From contig JADCGX010000144.1 of assembly GCA_020248785.1 (NCBI GenBank), positions 1 through 63,454 on the forward strand: DNA of 63,454 bases, given 5' to 3'. Positions 8,616 to 18,306 of this stretch are shown piece after piece. The notes beneath the pieces are model-generated. The model worked only from the letters and a program-made list of their open reading frames with translations, did no database searches and was not told the origin of the DNA. Source of the stretch: Burkholderiales bacterium (GTDB taxonomy: Bacteria; Pseudomonadota; Gammaproteobacteria; Burkholderiales; Burkholderiaceae_F). A program made the translations under genes and the position numbers. Positions within the stretch are counted from its first letter, which is position 1, and every line of letters begins with the position of its first letter.

Positions 8616-9787
8616 AGCAGGGCGTCACGATCCTTGGCGCCACCGGGTCCATCGGCGCGAGCAGCCTTGATGTGATCGCGCGACACCCGGACCGGTTCGA
8701 GGTCTTCGCGCTGACGGCCAACGCCAACGTCAAATCTCTGGTCGAGTTGTGCCGGCGTTTTCGCCCGACGGTGGCGGTGATCGCGGATCCGGCGCTCGGG
8801 AGTGCGCTACGCGCCGCGCTGCGTGCGGCTGACCTGCCCACCGAGGCACGCGCCGGCGCAGCCGCCTTGGCAGAGGTTGCCGCCGATGCGCGTGCGGGCA
8901 TCGTTATCGCAGCAATCGTGGGCGCAGCGGGCCTGCTGCCGACGTTTGCCGCAGCCCGCGCCGGCAAGCGGCTGTTGCTTGCGAACAAGGAGGCCATCGT
9001 CTGCGCCGGCGCGCTCCTGATGGACGCGGTGCGCATGGGCGGGGCCGAGCTGCTGCCGGTGGATAGTGAGCACAACGCGATCCATCAATGCCTGGCCGGC
9101 GCCGCTGACCGTGCGAGCAGCGTGCGCCGCCTGGTACTGACGGCCTCCGGCGGCCCGTTTCGCACTCGGCAGGACATGCGTGGCATCACGCCGAACGAGG
9201 CGGTGGCGCATCCCAACTGGGTCATGGGCCGCAAGATCTCGGTCGATTCGGCCACCTTGATGAACAAGGGCCTGGAGGTCATCGAGGCGAGCTGGCTGTT
9301 CGGTTTCGCGCCGGAGAAGATCGACGTCGTCATCCATCCGCAGAGCGTGATTCACTCGATGGTCGAGTTCGGCGACGGCTCGGTGGTCGCGCAGCTCGGT
9401 ACGCCCGACATGCGCACGCCCATCGCCTACTGCCTGGGCTACCCTGAGCGGGTCGAAAGTGGCTCGTCCCGGCTCGACTTCCTTGCGCTGAATGCGCTCA
9501 CGTTCGAGGCGCCAGATCGCACGCGCTTTCCCTGCCTTCAACTCGCCTACGACGTGCTCGCCCGCGGCGCTGCGGCGAGCATTGCACTGAACGCCGCCAA
9601 TGAGATTGCGGTCGAAGCGTTTCTCGGCGGGCGCCTGTCGTTCGATGCCATCGCGCCCGTCATCGAGACCACGCTGGCGCGCGCCTCGATGCTGCCGCCG
9701 GGCGACGTGAACGACGTGGTGGAACTGGACCGCGCCGCGCGTGCATTGGCCCGGTCGATTTGCGCCCAGCGTGCTGGCGTGCGCTAG
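8612..9787 (+). CDS. dxr: 1-deoxy-D-xylulose 5-phosphate reductoisomerase
   Basis: This is the second enzyme of the MEP pathway; it converts DXP to 2-C-methyl-D-erythritol 4-phosphate with NADPH and a divalent metal. The protein has 391 residues (E. coli 398). The N-terminal dinucleotide-binding motif ILGATGSIGASSLDVI and the substrate and metal motifs LLANKEAIV, PVDSEHNAIHQ, HPNWVMGRKISVDSATLMNKG and IHPQSVIHSMVE are all present. The start at 8612 overlaps cdsA by 4 bases; a long upstream in-frame extension is antisense-like noise. Later MEP genes ispD and ispF are at 27.5-28.7 kb in this window. Confidence 0.97.
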   Translation: MKQGVTILGATGSIGASSLDVIARHPDRFEVFALTANANVKSLVELCRRFRPTVAVIADPALGSALRAALRAADLPTEARAGAAALAEVAADARAGIVIAAIVGAAGLLPTFAAARAGKRLLLANKEAIVCAGALLMDAVRMGGAELLPVDSEHNAIHQCLAGAADRASSVRRLVLTASGGPFRTRQDMRGITPNEAVAHPNWVMGRKISVDSATLMNKGLEVIEASWLFGFAPEKIDVVIHPQSVIHSMVEFGDGSVVAQLGTPDMRTPIAYCLGYPERVESGSSRLDFLALNALTFEAPDRTRFPCLQLAYDVLARGAAASIALNAANEIAVEAFLGGRLSFDAIAPVIETTLARASMLPPGDVNDVVELDRAARALARSICAQRAGVR

Positions 9788-9799
9788 GATGAGCCCGCA

Positions 9800-11152
9800 A
9801 TGAGCTTCTTGGTCACAATCGTCGCGTTCCTGGTCACGCTCGGTGTTCTGATCGTGGTCCACGAACTGGGTCATTACTGGGTCGCTCGGCGCTGCGGCGT
9901 CAAAGTGCTGCGCTTTTCGATCGGCTTCGGCCGGCCGCTGTATCGCAAGGTGGCCGGGCCGGACCAGACCGAGTGGGTCGTGGCCGCGCTGCCTCTGGGC
10001 GGCTACGTGCGCATGCTCGATGAGCGCGACTCCGAAAACGGCCCGATCGCGCCGGCCGACCTGCCGCGGGCCTTCAATCGGCAATCCGTCTACAAGCGCA
10101 TCGCGATCGTCCTTGCGGGGCCCCTGGCCAACCTGCTGCTCGCCATTGGCGTGTACTGGCTGCTCAACGTCTATGGCGTGATGGAGCCGCAGTCACTTGT
10201 AGCGCAGCCGCCCGCCGGAACGCCCGCGGCGGTCGCTGGCCTGCGTGCCGGCGATCGCGTCACCGCGGTCGATGGCGAGGAAGTGCGCTCGTTCACGGAT
10301 CTGAACTGGCTCGTGCTCCAGCGCGCGGTCGAGCGCGACACCGTGGACCTGTCGGTCGCCGGTCGTGACGGGGTCACACGTGAGCTGCAGCTCGACCTGT
10401 CGACGTTGTCGAGGAAGGATTTCGAAGGCAATCCGATGCCGAGCATCGGCCTGGCTGTCTACGGTGGCGCGCCGCGCGTCGGCCGGGTCCAGGACGGCGG
10501 CGCGGCGGCAAAGGCCGGCTTGCTGCCGGGCGATCGGGTGCTTGAGATTGGCCGGACGCCTGTTACTTCATCGCGCCAGCTGGTCGAGCGGGTGCGCAGC
10601 GCGCCCGGCGAGACCCTGTCGTTCTTGGTCGAGCGAGAGGGGCGCACGCTGCAGGTCGACGTGACGCCTGCTCGGGTGCGCGACGACAAGGGTGCAGAGG
10701 TCGGACGCATCGGCGCCGAGCTGGGCGAGCGTCCTGAACTCGTCAAGGTCCATTACGGCCCGTTCGAGAGCGTGGGGCTGGCCATCGGGCGCACCTGGGA
10801 CACCGCGATTTTTTCGCTCAAGATGCTCGGCAAGATGATCACGGGCGAGGCCTCCTGGAAGAACCTCTCTGGCCCGGTGACCATCGCCGACTACGCCGGC
10901 AAGACGGCAAGCATCGGACTGGCCGCGTTTCTGAGTTTTCTGGCGCTGGTTTCGATCAGCCTCGGCGTGCTCAACCTGCTGCCCATTCCGATGCTCGATG
11001 GAGGGCACTTGGTTTACTATGCGGTGGAGATCGTCAAGGGCAGCCCGCCGGCTGACTGGGTCGTCGAGTGGGGCCAGCGCGCGGGCATTGGCGTGCTGCT
11101 CACCCTGACGGTCCTCGCGCTCTACAACGACTTAACGCGGCTGCTCTCGTAG
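9800..11152 (+). CDS. rseP: Site-2 zinc protease RseP
   Basis: This inner-membrane intramembrane metalloprotease cleaves anti-sigma factors and remnant signal peptides. The protein has 450 residues, the same as E. coli RseP. The zinc motif HELGHYW is in the first membrane segment (about residue 22), two PDZ domains occupy roughly residues 115-300, and the second catalytic motif NLLPIPMLDGGHL lies near residue 395. It sits 12 bp after dxr and 28 bp before bamA, the usual context linking envelope stress signalling with outer-membrane assembly. Confidence 0.97.
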   Translation: MSFLVTIVAFLVTLGVLIVVHELGHYWVARRCGVKVLRFSIGFGRPLYRKVAGPDQTEWVVAALPLGGYVRMLDERDSENGPIAPADLPRAFNRQSVYKRIAIVLAGPLANLLLAIGVYWLLNVYGVMEPQSLVAQPPAGTPAAVAGLRAGDRVTAVDGEEVRSFTDLNWLVLQRAVERDTVDLSVAGRDGVTRELQLDLSTLSRKDFEGNPMPSIGLAVYGGAPRVGRVQDGGAAAKAGLLPGDRVLEIGRTPVTSSRQLVERVRSAPGETLSFLVEREGRTLQVDVTPARVRDDKGAEVGRIGAELGERPELVKVHYGPFESVGLAIGRTWDTAIFSLKMLGKMITGEASWKNLSGPVTIADYAGKTASIGLAAFLSFLALVSISLGVLNLLPIPMLDGGHLVYYAVEIVKGSPPADWVVEWGQRAGIGVLLTLTVLALYNDLTRLLS

Positions 11153-11180
11153 TCCCCAGGCACTTAGTTCCCTCAGGCAA

Positions 11181-13535
11181 TTGAAGACACTGCGTCGCTC
11201 GGAATCGGGCAGGTCGGTGCGTTCCTCGCGCGTCCGGCCACAGCCCATCGGCCTGCTGCTGCGCCGCGCGGCTGCGGCGGTGCTGGCGGCCGTGAGCGTT
11301 AGCGCCGCGGCCCAAGAGTTTGTCGTGCGCGACATCCGCGTCGAGGGCATCCAGCGCACCGAGGCGGGCACCGTTTTTTCCTTCCTGCCACTGCGCGTGG
11401 GCGACCGCTTCGATAGCGAGCGGGGCGTTGCCGCGATTCGCGCGCTGTTTGCAACGGGCCTGTTCAAGGACGTGCGACTTGAGGCGGACGGCGACATCCT
11501 GGTCGTCATCGTCGAAGAGCGGCCGGCGATCGCTTCGGTTGAGTTAAATGGTCTGAAGGAATTCGACAAGGACCAGGTCAGCAAGTCGCTGCGCGATGTT
11601 GGCCTGGCTGAAGGTCGCATCTTCGACCGGTCGATCTTGGAGCGCGCCGAGCAGGAACTCAAGCGACAGTACCTGTCGCGCGGCAAGTACAGCGCGCAGA
11701 TCACGACGACGGTGACCCCGGTGGAGCGTAACCGCGTCAACATCATCATCAACGTGGAAGAGGGCGAGACGGCTCGGATCCAGGCCATCAGCTTTACGGG
11801 TAATCGCGCGTTCACCGAAAGCCAGCTGCGCGCGCAATTGGAGCAGTCCACGCCCACCTGGTTCACCTGGTACACCAAGCGCGATCAGTATGCCCGCCAG
11901 AAGCTGCAGGGCGACCTGGAGACGCTGCGCTCGTTCTACCTGAATCGCGGCTTCCTTGACTTCAACGTCGAGTCCACGCAGGTTCAGATCAGTCCGGACA
12001 AGGAAGACATTTTCGTCACGATCAATTTGAACGAGGGCGAGCGCTACACCATTTCGGAAGTCAAGCTGTCGGGGGAACTGCTCGGGCTGGACGAGGAGCT
12101 GGCCTCGTTGATCGACGTGAAGCCGGGAGAGACGTTCAACGCCGAGCGCCTGAATATCATCTCCAAGCGCATCACTGACCGCTTTGCCGCACTCGGTTAC
12201 GCCTTTGCCAGCGCCAATCCGGTGCCGGAGGCCAATCGCGAAAAGCGCACGGTGGCGTTTACGATCGTTGTCGATCCCGGGCGACGCGTTTATGTCCGCC
12301 GCGTCAACGTGACCGGCAATACGCGCACCAAGGACGAGATCATCCGACGCGAGATGCGCCAGTTCGAGGGCGCGTGGTTCGACTCCGAGAAAGTGCGCCT
12401 GTCGCGCGACCGGATCGATCGCCTCGGCTACTTTGAGAAGGTCGAGATGGAGACGCCGCCGGTGCCCGGCACGCTCGACCAGGTTGACGTCAATGTGAAC
12501 ATCAAGGAACGCCCGACCGGGTCTGTCCAGGCTGGCGCCGGCTATTCGAGCACCGAGGGCCTCGTGCTGCAGGGAAGTTTCTCGCAGCAGAACGTACTTG
12601 GTACTGGCAACGCGCTGTCGTTTCAGATCAATACGAGTCGAGCCACGCGGACCTTCGCGATCACGCACGTTGATCCGTACATCAATGACGAGGGCGTCAG
12701 CCGCAGCATCGAGCTGTTCGACCGCAAGTCGGACTTGGCGGAGCTGAATCTGGGGAGCGTGGATCTGCGCAACACCGGGGCCACGGTGCGCTACGGGGTG
12801 CCGTTTACGGACTTCGATCGGGTCTTTTTCGGTCTCGGTTATGAGGCGACCACGATTGGACTGACTGACTTCAGCCCCATTCGCTACTTCGACTATGTCA
12901 ACAAGTTCGGGGAGTTCAGCGAGGCGCTCCTGGGCACGATCGGCTGGTCGCGTGACAGTCGCGACAACCTTCTGGTGCCCAACCGCGGTCGCTACCAGCG
13001 CGCGTTTGCCGAGGTGGGTCTGCCTGGATTGGATCTCCAGTACTACCGCCTTACCTACCAGTACCAGCAGTTCCAGCCGGTGGGCTCGCTGCTGACACTG
13101 GCCTTCAACGGTGAAGTGGGCTATGGCGCAGGCTATAACAACAAGCCTTATCCCGTTTTCAAGAACTTCTACGTCGGCGGCATCGGAAGCGTGCGCGGCT
13201 TCGAATCGGGCTCGCTTGGCCCGCGCGAAGTATTTCCAAACGGCTCGCTCGGCGACCCACTAGGTGGCACGCGGCGCCTCAACGGCTCGCTGGAGGCGCT
13301 GGTGCCGCTGCCGGGGGCGGACCGCACGCTGCGCGGCGCCGTGTTTATCGATGGCGGTTGGGTCTGGGGCGAGGATCAGAAAGTCAAGGCCAGCGATCTG
13401 CGCTATAGCGCTGGCGTCGGCATCGCTTGGATTTCGCCGATCGGTCCTCTCAAGCTGTCCTACGCTTATCCCTTGCGGTCTGAGCCATTTGACCGTGTCC
13501 AGCGCTTCCAATTTCAGATTGGTACCGGCTTCTGA
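11181..13535 (+). CDS. bamA: Outer membrane protein assembly factor BamA
   Basis: BamA is the beta-barrel core of the BAM complex that folds outer-membrane proteins. The protein has 784 residues (E. coli 810). A signal peptide ends ...VSVSAAAQ/EF, five POTRA domains cover roughly residues 45-440 (first: FVVRDIRVEGIQRTEAGTVF), and a 16-strand barrel ends in a terminal Phe. The barrel lid motif appears as GGIGSVRGFESGSLGPRE. The start is uncertain: TTG at 11181 gives the longest frame, while GTG at 11217 would leave a shorter, still plausible signal peptide. No ATG fits either. Downstream is the periplasmic chaperone gene skp. Confidence 0.96.
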   Translation: MKTLRRSESGRSVRSSRVRPQPIGLLLRRAAAAVLAAVSVSAAAQEFVVRDIRVEGIQRTEAGTVFSFLPLRVGDRFDSERGVAAIRALFATGLFKDVRLEADGDILVVIVEERPAIASVELNGLKEFDKDQVSKSLRDVGLAEGRIFDRSILERAEQELKRQYLSRGKYSAQITTTVTPVERNRVNIIINVEEGETARIQAISFTGNRAFTESQLRAQLEQSTPTWFTWYTKRDQYARQKLQGDLETLRSFYLNRGFLDFNVESTQVQISPDKEDIFVTINLNEGERYTISEVKLSGELLGLDEELASLIDVKPGETFNAERLNIISKRITDRFAALGYAFASANPVPEANREKRTVAFTIVVDPGRRVYVRRVNVTGNTRTKDEIIRREMRQFEGAWFDSEKVRLSRDRIDRLGYFEKVEMETPPVPGTLDQVDVNVNIKERPTGSVQAGAGYSSTEGLVLQGSFSQQNVLGTGNALSFQINTSRATRTFAITHVDPYINDEGVSRSIELFDRKSDLAELNLGSVDLRNTGATVRYGVPFTDFDRVFFGLGYEATTIGLTDFSPIRYFDYVNKFGEFSEALLGTIGWSRDSRDNLLVPNRGRYQRAFAEVGLPGLDLQYYRLTYQYQQFQPVGSLLTLAFNGEVGYGAGYNNKPYPVFKNFYVGGIGSVRGFESGSLGPREVFPNGSLGDPLGGTRRLNGSLEALVPLPGADRTLRGAVFIDGGWVWGEDQKVKASDLRYSAGVGIAWISPIGPLKLSYAYPLRSEPFDRVQRFQFQIGTGF

Positions 13536-13609
13536 CGCCCACTGAGAACCGGGCTGCCAGCGGACGGGCTGCGTGGCAAAATATGCGACCTTTTTTGTTG
13601 GGGTTCACG

Positions 13610-14128
13610 ATGCAGGTCTGGTCGAAGCGTTGGTCGGCGTGGTGCTTCGCGGCGCTGTTGCCGCTGCTGGCGGCCGGTGCCGCGCACGCCCAGGACATCA
13701 AGGTCGGCTACGTGAACTCGGAGCGCATCCTGCGCGACTCGGCGCCGGCTCGCGCCGCAGCCCAGAAACTCGAGCAGGAGTTTGCCAAGCGTGATCGCGA
13801 GCTGCAGGAGCTGGGCGTGCGCCTGAAGCAGCAGGCAGAGCGGTTCGAAAAGGACGCGCCGGTCCTGTCCGAGGCCGACCGCAACCGCCGCCAGCGCGAG
13901 CTGGCCGAGATGGACCGTGACCTGCAGCGCCGCCAGCGCGAGTTTCGTGAAGATATCAACCAGCGCCGCAACGAGGAACTGCAGGGTCTTCTCGAACGCG
14001 CGCAGCGCATCGTGCGCCAGATCGCGGAGCAGGAGAAATTCGACCTTGTGGTGCAAGATGCCGTGTTCTTCAGCAGTCGGGTCGACATCACCGACAAGGT
14101 GCTGAAGGCCCTGAACAACGGCAAGTAG
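13610..14128 (+). CDS. skp: Periplasmic chaperone Skp/OmpH
   Basis: Skp is a trimeric periplasmic chaperone that escorts unfolded outer-membrane proteins to BamA. The protein has 172 residues from the ATG at 13610, with a signal peptide ending [11 protein letters not shown]. Beyond it is the family start [18 protein letters not shown] and a long charged coiled coil (about residues 50-130: [17 protein letters not shown] and following). An in-frame upstream start would add nine residues without benefit. It stands 74 bp after bamA and 4 bp before lpxD, matching the bamA-skp-lpxD-fabZ-lpxA-lpxB cluster. Confidence 0.94.
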   Translation: MQVWSKRWSAWCFAALLPLLAAGAAHAQDIKVGYVNSERILRDSAPARAAAQKLEQEFAKRDRELQELGVRLKQQAERFEKDAPVLSEADRNRRQRELAEMDRDLQRRQREFREDINQRRNEELQGLLERAQRIVRQIAEQEKFDLVVQDAVFFSSRVDITDKVLKALNNGK

Positions 14129-14132
14129 GTCA

Positions 14133-15221
14133 ATGGCCGCCGTCGTCCTGACGGTCGAGCAGCTGGCGGCCGCAATTCAGTCTTGCACGGGCGGGCGGCT
14201 GACCGCCCGAATAATCGGCAGCGCCCATGCACTAATTGACGCGGTCGCCCCCCTGGATGCCGCCGGTCCTCGTTCCCTGAGCTTCCTGTCCAACGCGCGT
14301 TATCGCAATCAGGTGGCCGCGAGCGGCGCCGCTGCGATCGTGGTCGCCCCGGCGGACGCCGAGGCGCTCTTTCCTCACGGCCGGTCCACCGGAGCGGTCA
14401 TCGCCTGCACGGCGCCTTATGCCTGGTTTGCGCTGGCGGCCCAGCAACTAGCGCCGGCGGTATCGCGTCCGACCGGTATTCACCCCAGCGCGATCATCGA
14501 TGCCACGGCGCAGATCGGGGAGGGCGTGGGCATCGGCCCATGCGTCGTCGTCGAGGCTGGCGCGCGGATTGGCGCGGCTTGTGTCATCGGTGCTGGCAGC
14601 CATGTGGGGCGGGAAGCGCAGATCGGAGCCGGCAGCCAGTTGGCCCCGCGCGTGTCGATCATGCACGCCTGCGCGCTCGGTGCGCGTGCCGTGGTCCACA
14701 GCGGTGCGGTGATCGGCGCGGACGGCTTCGGCTTCGCACCGTTTGAAGGCCGCTACCTGAAGATCCCCCAGACGGGACGGGTGCTAATAGGTGACGACGT
14801 GGAGATCGGCGCCAACACCACCATCGACCGCGGCACCATGGGCGACACCGTCATTGAAGATGGCGTCAAGCTCGACAACCAGGTGCAGGTGGCGCACAAC
14901 GTGCGCATCGGCGCGCACACCGTGGTGGCCGGCTGCGTGGGCATTGCCGGCAGTGCGATCATCGGGCGCCACTGTCAGATCGGTGGTGCGGCGATGATCC
15001 ATGGCCACATCACGCTGTGCGACGGTGTGATCGTCTCTGGCGGCACCTTGATTTCGCGCTCGATCACCCAGCCGGGCTTTTACTCCGGCGTCTTCCCGTT
15101 CATGCCCAACCGCGATTGGGAACGCAACGCCGCGCTGGTGCGGCATCTTGACGAATTGCGCGATCGGCTGCGCAAGCTGGAAAAACTCGCGCCCGACCCG
15201 CAACGAAAGTCGTCCGAATGA
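14133..15221 (+). CDS. lpxD: UDP-3-O-(3-hydroxyacyl)glucosamine N-acyltransferase
   Basis: LpxD performs the third step of lipid A synthesis, N-acylating UDP-3-O-acylglucosamine from acyl-ACP. The protein has 362 residues, slightly longer than E. coli (341). After an N-terminal uridine-binding domain it forms a left-handed beta-helix of hexapeptide repeats (for example [20 protein letters not shown]). The catalytic His is in [12 protein letters not shown]. Motifs [14 protein letters not shown] and [19 protein letters not shown] are typical. Its stop overlaps the fabZ start by ATGA. Confidence 0.97.
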   Translation: MAAVVLTVEQLAAAIQSCTGGRLTARIIGSAHALIDAVAPLDAAGPRSLSFLSNARYRNQVAASGAAAIVVAPADAEALFPHGRSTGAVIACTAPYAWFALAAQQLAPAVSRPTGIHPSAIIDATAQIGEGVGIGPCVVVEAGARIGAACVIGAGSHVGREAQIGAGSQLAPRVSIMHACALGARAVVHSGAVIGADGFGFAPFEGRYLKIPQTGRVLIGDDVEIGANTTIDRGTMGDTVIEDGVKLDNQVQVAHNVRIGAHTVVAGCVGIAGSAIIGRHCQIGGAAMIHGHITLCDGVIVSGGTLISRSITQPGFYSGVFPFMPNRDWERNAALVRHLDELRDRLRKLEKLAPDPQRKSSE

Positions 15222-15673
15222 AGATGGATATCCACGAGATCATGCGGCATCTGCCGCACCGCTACCCGATCATCCTGGTGGACCGGGTGCTGGAGATCGA
15301 AAAGAGCAAGCGCATCCTGGCGCTGAAGAACGTAAGCATCAACGAGCCGGTGTTCATGGGCCATTTTCCGCACTATCCGGTGATGCCCGGCGTGCTGATC
15401 GTGGAGGCCATGGCGCAGGCGGCGGCGATCCTCGCCTTCGTCTCGCTGGAAAAGCCAGCGAGCAAGGACGCGATCTATCTCTTTGCCGGCATCGATGGCG
15501 CGCGCTTCAAGCGCCCCGTGGGTCCCGGGGATCAGCTGCACCTCGAAGCCGAACTGATGCGTGAGAAAAATGGCATCGGCAAATTCAGCGGCAAGGCCAC
15601 GGTGGATGGCCAGTTGGTCGCGGAGGCCGAACTGCTTTGCGCCTACCGCCAGATCCCGGCCAAGGACTGCTGA
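15218..15673 (+). CDS. fabZ: 3-hydroxyacyl-[acyl-carrier-protein] dehydratase FabZ
   Basis: FabZ dehydrates beta-hydroxyacyl-ACP in fatty-acid elongation and competes with LpxA/LpxD for hydroxyacyl-ACP. The protein has 151 residues, the standard length. The hot-dog fold is recognised by [17 protein letters not shown] and the catalytic His/Glu in [20 protein letters not shown]. It is embedded between lpxD (4-base overlap) and lpxA (1-base overlap), the classical placement that balances phospholipid and lipid A synthesis. Confidence 0.98.
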   Translation: MKMDIHEIMRHLPHRYPIILVDRVLEIEKSKRILALKNVSINEPVFMGHFPHYPVMPGVLIVEAMAQAAAILAFVSLEKPASKDAIYLFAGIDGARFKRPVGPGDQLHLEAELMREKNGIGKFSGKATVDGQLVAEAELLCAYRQIPAKDC

Positions 15674-16461
15674 TGCCGCGTGTCCACCCGACCGCCATCA
15701 TCGAGCAGGGCGCCGAACTCGCTGACGACGTCGAGGTCGGTCCATTCGCGATCGTCGGAGCCAAGGCGCGCATCGGCGCCGGCTGCCGGATCGCGGCGCA
15801 CGCGGTGATTGCCGGCCGTACGACCCTCGGTCGTGGCAACCGCGTCTTCTCCCACGCCGTTCTCGGCGGCGAGCCGCAGGACAAGAAGTACGCCGGCGAG
15901 GACACTGCGCTTGTCATCGGTGATGACAACACCATCCGCGAGTTCTGCACGTTCAATACCGGTACCGTGCAGGACGGCGGCGTGACCCGCGTCGGCTCCA
16001 ACAACTGGGTCATGGCCTATGTCCACATCGCGCACGACGTGCAGGTCGGCGACAACTGCATCCTCGCCAACAACGCCACGCTCGCCGGCCATGTAAAGCT
16101 GGGCGACTGGGTGATTCTCGGCGGCATGACCGGGGTCCATCAGTTCGTGCGGGTCGGTTCGCACGCGATGACGGGCGGGGGCTCTATCCTGCTACAGGAT
16201 CTGCCGCCCTTTGTCATTTGCCAGGGCAATCCGGCAGCGCCGCATGGGCTCAATGGCGAAGGGCTCAAGCGCCGCGGCTTCGCGCCCGAGGCGGTGTCGC
16301 TCTTGCGCAAGGCCTACAAGACCATCTATCGCGAGGGACTGACGGTGGCCGAAGCGGTCGAGTCCCTGCGTCGCCTGGCAGCCGACGAGCCTGCGCATGC
16401 CGACCATGTCGAGCAGTTGCGCACGTTCGTGCTCGACAGCCAGCGCGGCATCGTTCGTTAG
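15673..16461 (+). CDS. lpxA: UDP-N-acetylglucosamine O-acyltransferase
   Basis: LpxA catalyses the first step of lipid A synthesis, transferring a 3-hydroxyacyl chain to UDP-GlcNAc. The protein has 262 residues, the same as E. coli LpxA, starting [16 protein letters not shown] at the ATG that overlaps the fabZ stop. It is a hexapeptide-repeat beta-helix with the catalytic His in YVHIAHDVQVGDNCILANN and the typical GGEPQDKKYAGEDT and FNTGTVQDGGVTRVG segments. The C-terminal helical region is present. Longer upstream starts are inside fabZ. Confidence 0.97.
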   Translation: MPRVHPTAIIEQGAELADDVEVGPFAIVGAKARIGAGCRIAAHAVIAGRTTLGRGNRVFSHAVLGGEPQDKKYAGEDTALVIGDDNTIREFCTFNTGTVQDGGVTRVGSNNWVMAYVHIAHDVQVGDNCILANNATLAGHVKLGDWVILGGMTGVHQFVRVGSHAMTGGGSILLQDLPPFVICQGNPAAPHGLNGEGLKRRGFAPEAVSLLRKAYKTIYREGLTVAEAVESLRRLAADEPAHADHVEQLRTFVLDSQRGIVR

Positions 16462-16482
16462 GCGGCGCGGGGCCGTCGCGCG

Positions 16483-17631
16483 ATGAGTGCCGCCCGCATC
16501 GCCTTTGTCGCTGGCGAGGCGTCCGGCGACCTGCTGGCCGCACTCGTCCTGCCCGCGTTGCGCGCGCGCGATCCGCTGATCGAGTGCGCAGGCATCGCGG
16601 GCGATCGCATGATCGAGGCCGGTTGCATCCCCTGGCACCATGTCCGGGAGCTCTCCGTGCGCGGCTACACCGAGGTGCTGCGCCATCTGCCACGCCTGCT
16701 TCGGCTGCGCCATGCGCTCATCGAGCGCCTGATCGCCTGGCCAACGTCGCTTTACGTCGGGGTCGATGCGCCCGACTTCAACCTTGGTGTGGCGCGCCGG
16801 CTGCGCGCGCGCGGTGTGCCGACGATGCAGTTCGTCAGCCCCGCGATCTGGGCATGGCGTCCGCACCGGATCGAAAAGATCCGTGCCGCGGCCGATCACA
16901 TGCTGCTGGTGTTCCCGTTCGAGCAGGCCATCTTCGATCGCGCCGGCATCCGCGCGACCTATGTGGGTCATCCGCTGGCGCGCAGCATCGCGCTTGAGCC
17001 CGACGCAGCAGCGGCGCGCGTGCGGCTGCAGTTGCCGGCGGACGTGCCCTTGGTCGCCGTTCTGCCAGGCAGCCGGCACGCGGAAGTGGCGTCGCTCGCG
17101 TTACCGTTTTTCGGCGCGGTGGCGCGCCTGCAGGCCAGCGACGCGCGGCTGCGGTGCGTCGTGCCGGTGGCCGCGCCCGAGCTGCGTGCGGCGCTGGAAA
17201 CGGCACTGGCCGACAGCGGCGCCGATCGCGCGCGCACGCACCTGATCGGCGGCCGTTCGCACGATGCGATGGAGGCGGCCGACGTTGTGCTGGTCGCTGG
17301 CGGCACGGCCACGCTGGAAGCGATGTTGTTCAAGCGGCCGATGGTGACCGCCTATCGCGTGCCGGCGCTGACTGAGTGGATCACGCTGCGGCAGGCGATC
17401 ATTCCGTACTTCAGCCTGCCCAACATCCTGCTCGGCCGCTTTGCCGTCCCCGAGTTTCTGCAGGAGATGGTTAGGCCCGATGCGCTTGCGAGTGCGCTGG
17501 CGCGCTTGCTCGAGGACGACCCCGGCAGGCGGCGGCTGCAGGCGCAGTTCGCCGAGCAGCATGACGCGTTGCGCCGGGACACCCCAGCGCTGACAGCCCA
17601 GGCCATCCTCGATACGCTGCGCGCGGCATGA
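16483..17631 (+). CDS. lpxB: Lipid-A-disaccharide synthase
   Basis: LpxB joins lipid X and UDP-2,3-diacylglucosamine to form the lipid A disaccharide at the inner membrane. The protein has 382 residues, the same as E. coli. It is a GT-B-type glycosyltransferase (family GT19) recognised by FVAGEASGDLLAALVL near the start, DAPDFNLGVARRL, FVSPAIWAWRPHRIEKI, PFEQAIFDRAGI, VGHPLAR and LPGSRHAEV. It follows lpxA after 21 bp and precedes rnhB by 21 bp. Confidence 0.97.
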   Translation: MSAARIAFVAGEASGDLLAALVLPALRARDPLIECAGIAGDRMIEAGCIPWHHVRELSVRGYTEVLRHLPRLLRLRHALIERLIAWPTSLYVGVDAPDFNLGVARRLRARGVPTMQFVSPAIWAWRPHRIEKIRAAADHMLLVFPFEQAIFDRAGIRATYVGHPLARSIALEPDAAAARVRLQLPADVPLVAVLPGSRHAEVASLALPFFGAVARLQASDARLRCVVPVAAPELRAALETALADSGADRARTHLIGGRSHDAMEAADVVLVAGGTATLEAMLFKRPMVTAYRVPALTEWITLRQAIIPYFSLPNILLGRFAVPEFLQEMVRPDALASALARLLEDDPGRRRLQAQFAEQHDALRRDTPALTAQAILDTLRAA

Positions 17632-17652
17632 ACCCACCGTGCTCTCAACGCC

Positions 17653-18306
17653 ATGAAGCGCGTCGCCGTCGCTGATCTGTTCGAGGCCCCGGCGCGGGCG
17701 GCAGGGCGCCTGGCCGGCGTGGATGAAGCGGGGCGCGGTCCGCTCGCAGGCCCGGTCGTGGCGGCGGCCGTCATCCTCGACACACGCCGGCGCATCGGTG
17801 GCCTGCGCGACTCCAAGGTCATGACGCCGAAGCAGCGCGAAGAGGTCGCGGCCGCGATCCGCGAGCGCGCCCTGTGCTGGGCTGTCGGCGAGGCGAGCGT
17901 CGAGGAGATCGACCGGATCAATATCCTGCAGGCCACGCTGCTGGCGATGCGTCGCGCGGTGGAGGCACTGCAGCCCTGCGCCGAGTTCGCGCTGATCGAC
18001 GGCAACCAGCTCCCGCGTCTCGCCATTCCGGCGCGTGCGGTGATCGGTGGCGATGCGAGCGAGCCCGCCATTTCGGCCGCATCCATTTTGGCCAAGACGC
18101 ACCGCGACGCCCAGATGCGTGCCTTAGATGCCGCGCATCCCGGTTACGGATTTGCCGAGCACGCGGGCTACGCGACGCCCGAGCACCTTGCGTCACTGCG
18201 CCGCCTCGGCCCCTGTGTTCTGCATCGGCGCTCATTTGCCCCGGTGCGTGAACTGCTCGACGGCACCGTGCGCCGCGAGGGTGGTGCGAGCACGGCCGCG
18301 GCATGA
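17653..18306 (+). CDS. rnhB: Ribonuclease HII
   Basis: RNase HII cuts RNA in RNA-DNA hybrids and single ribonucleotides in DNA. The protein has 217 residues (E. coli 198). The catalytic carboxylates are visible in [17 protein letters not shown] (Asp and Glu), in LIDGNQLP (Asp) and in [19 protein letters not shown] (Asp). The C-terminal [16 protein letters not shown] segment is typical. The short extra tail is rich in Ala and Arg. The stop overlaps the next gene in ATGA. The lpxB-rnhB linkage is widespread. Confidence 0.96.
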   Translation: MKRVAVADLFEAPARAAGRLAGVDEAGRGPLAGPVVAAAVILDTRRRIGGLRDSKVMTPKQREEVAAAIRERALCWAVGEASVEEIDRINILQATLLAMRRAVEALQPCAEFALIDGNQLPRLAIPARAVIGGDASEPAISAASILAKTHRDAQMRALDAAHPGYGFAEHAGYATPEHLASLRRLGPCVLHRRSFAPVRELLDGTVRREGGASTAAA

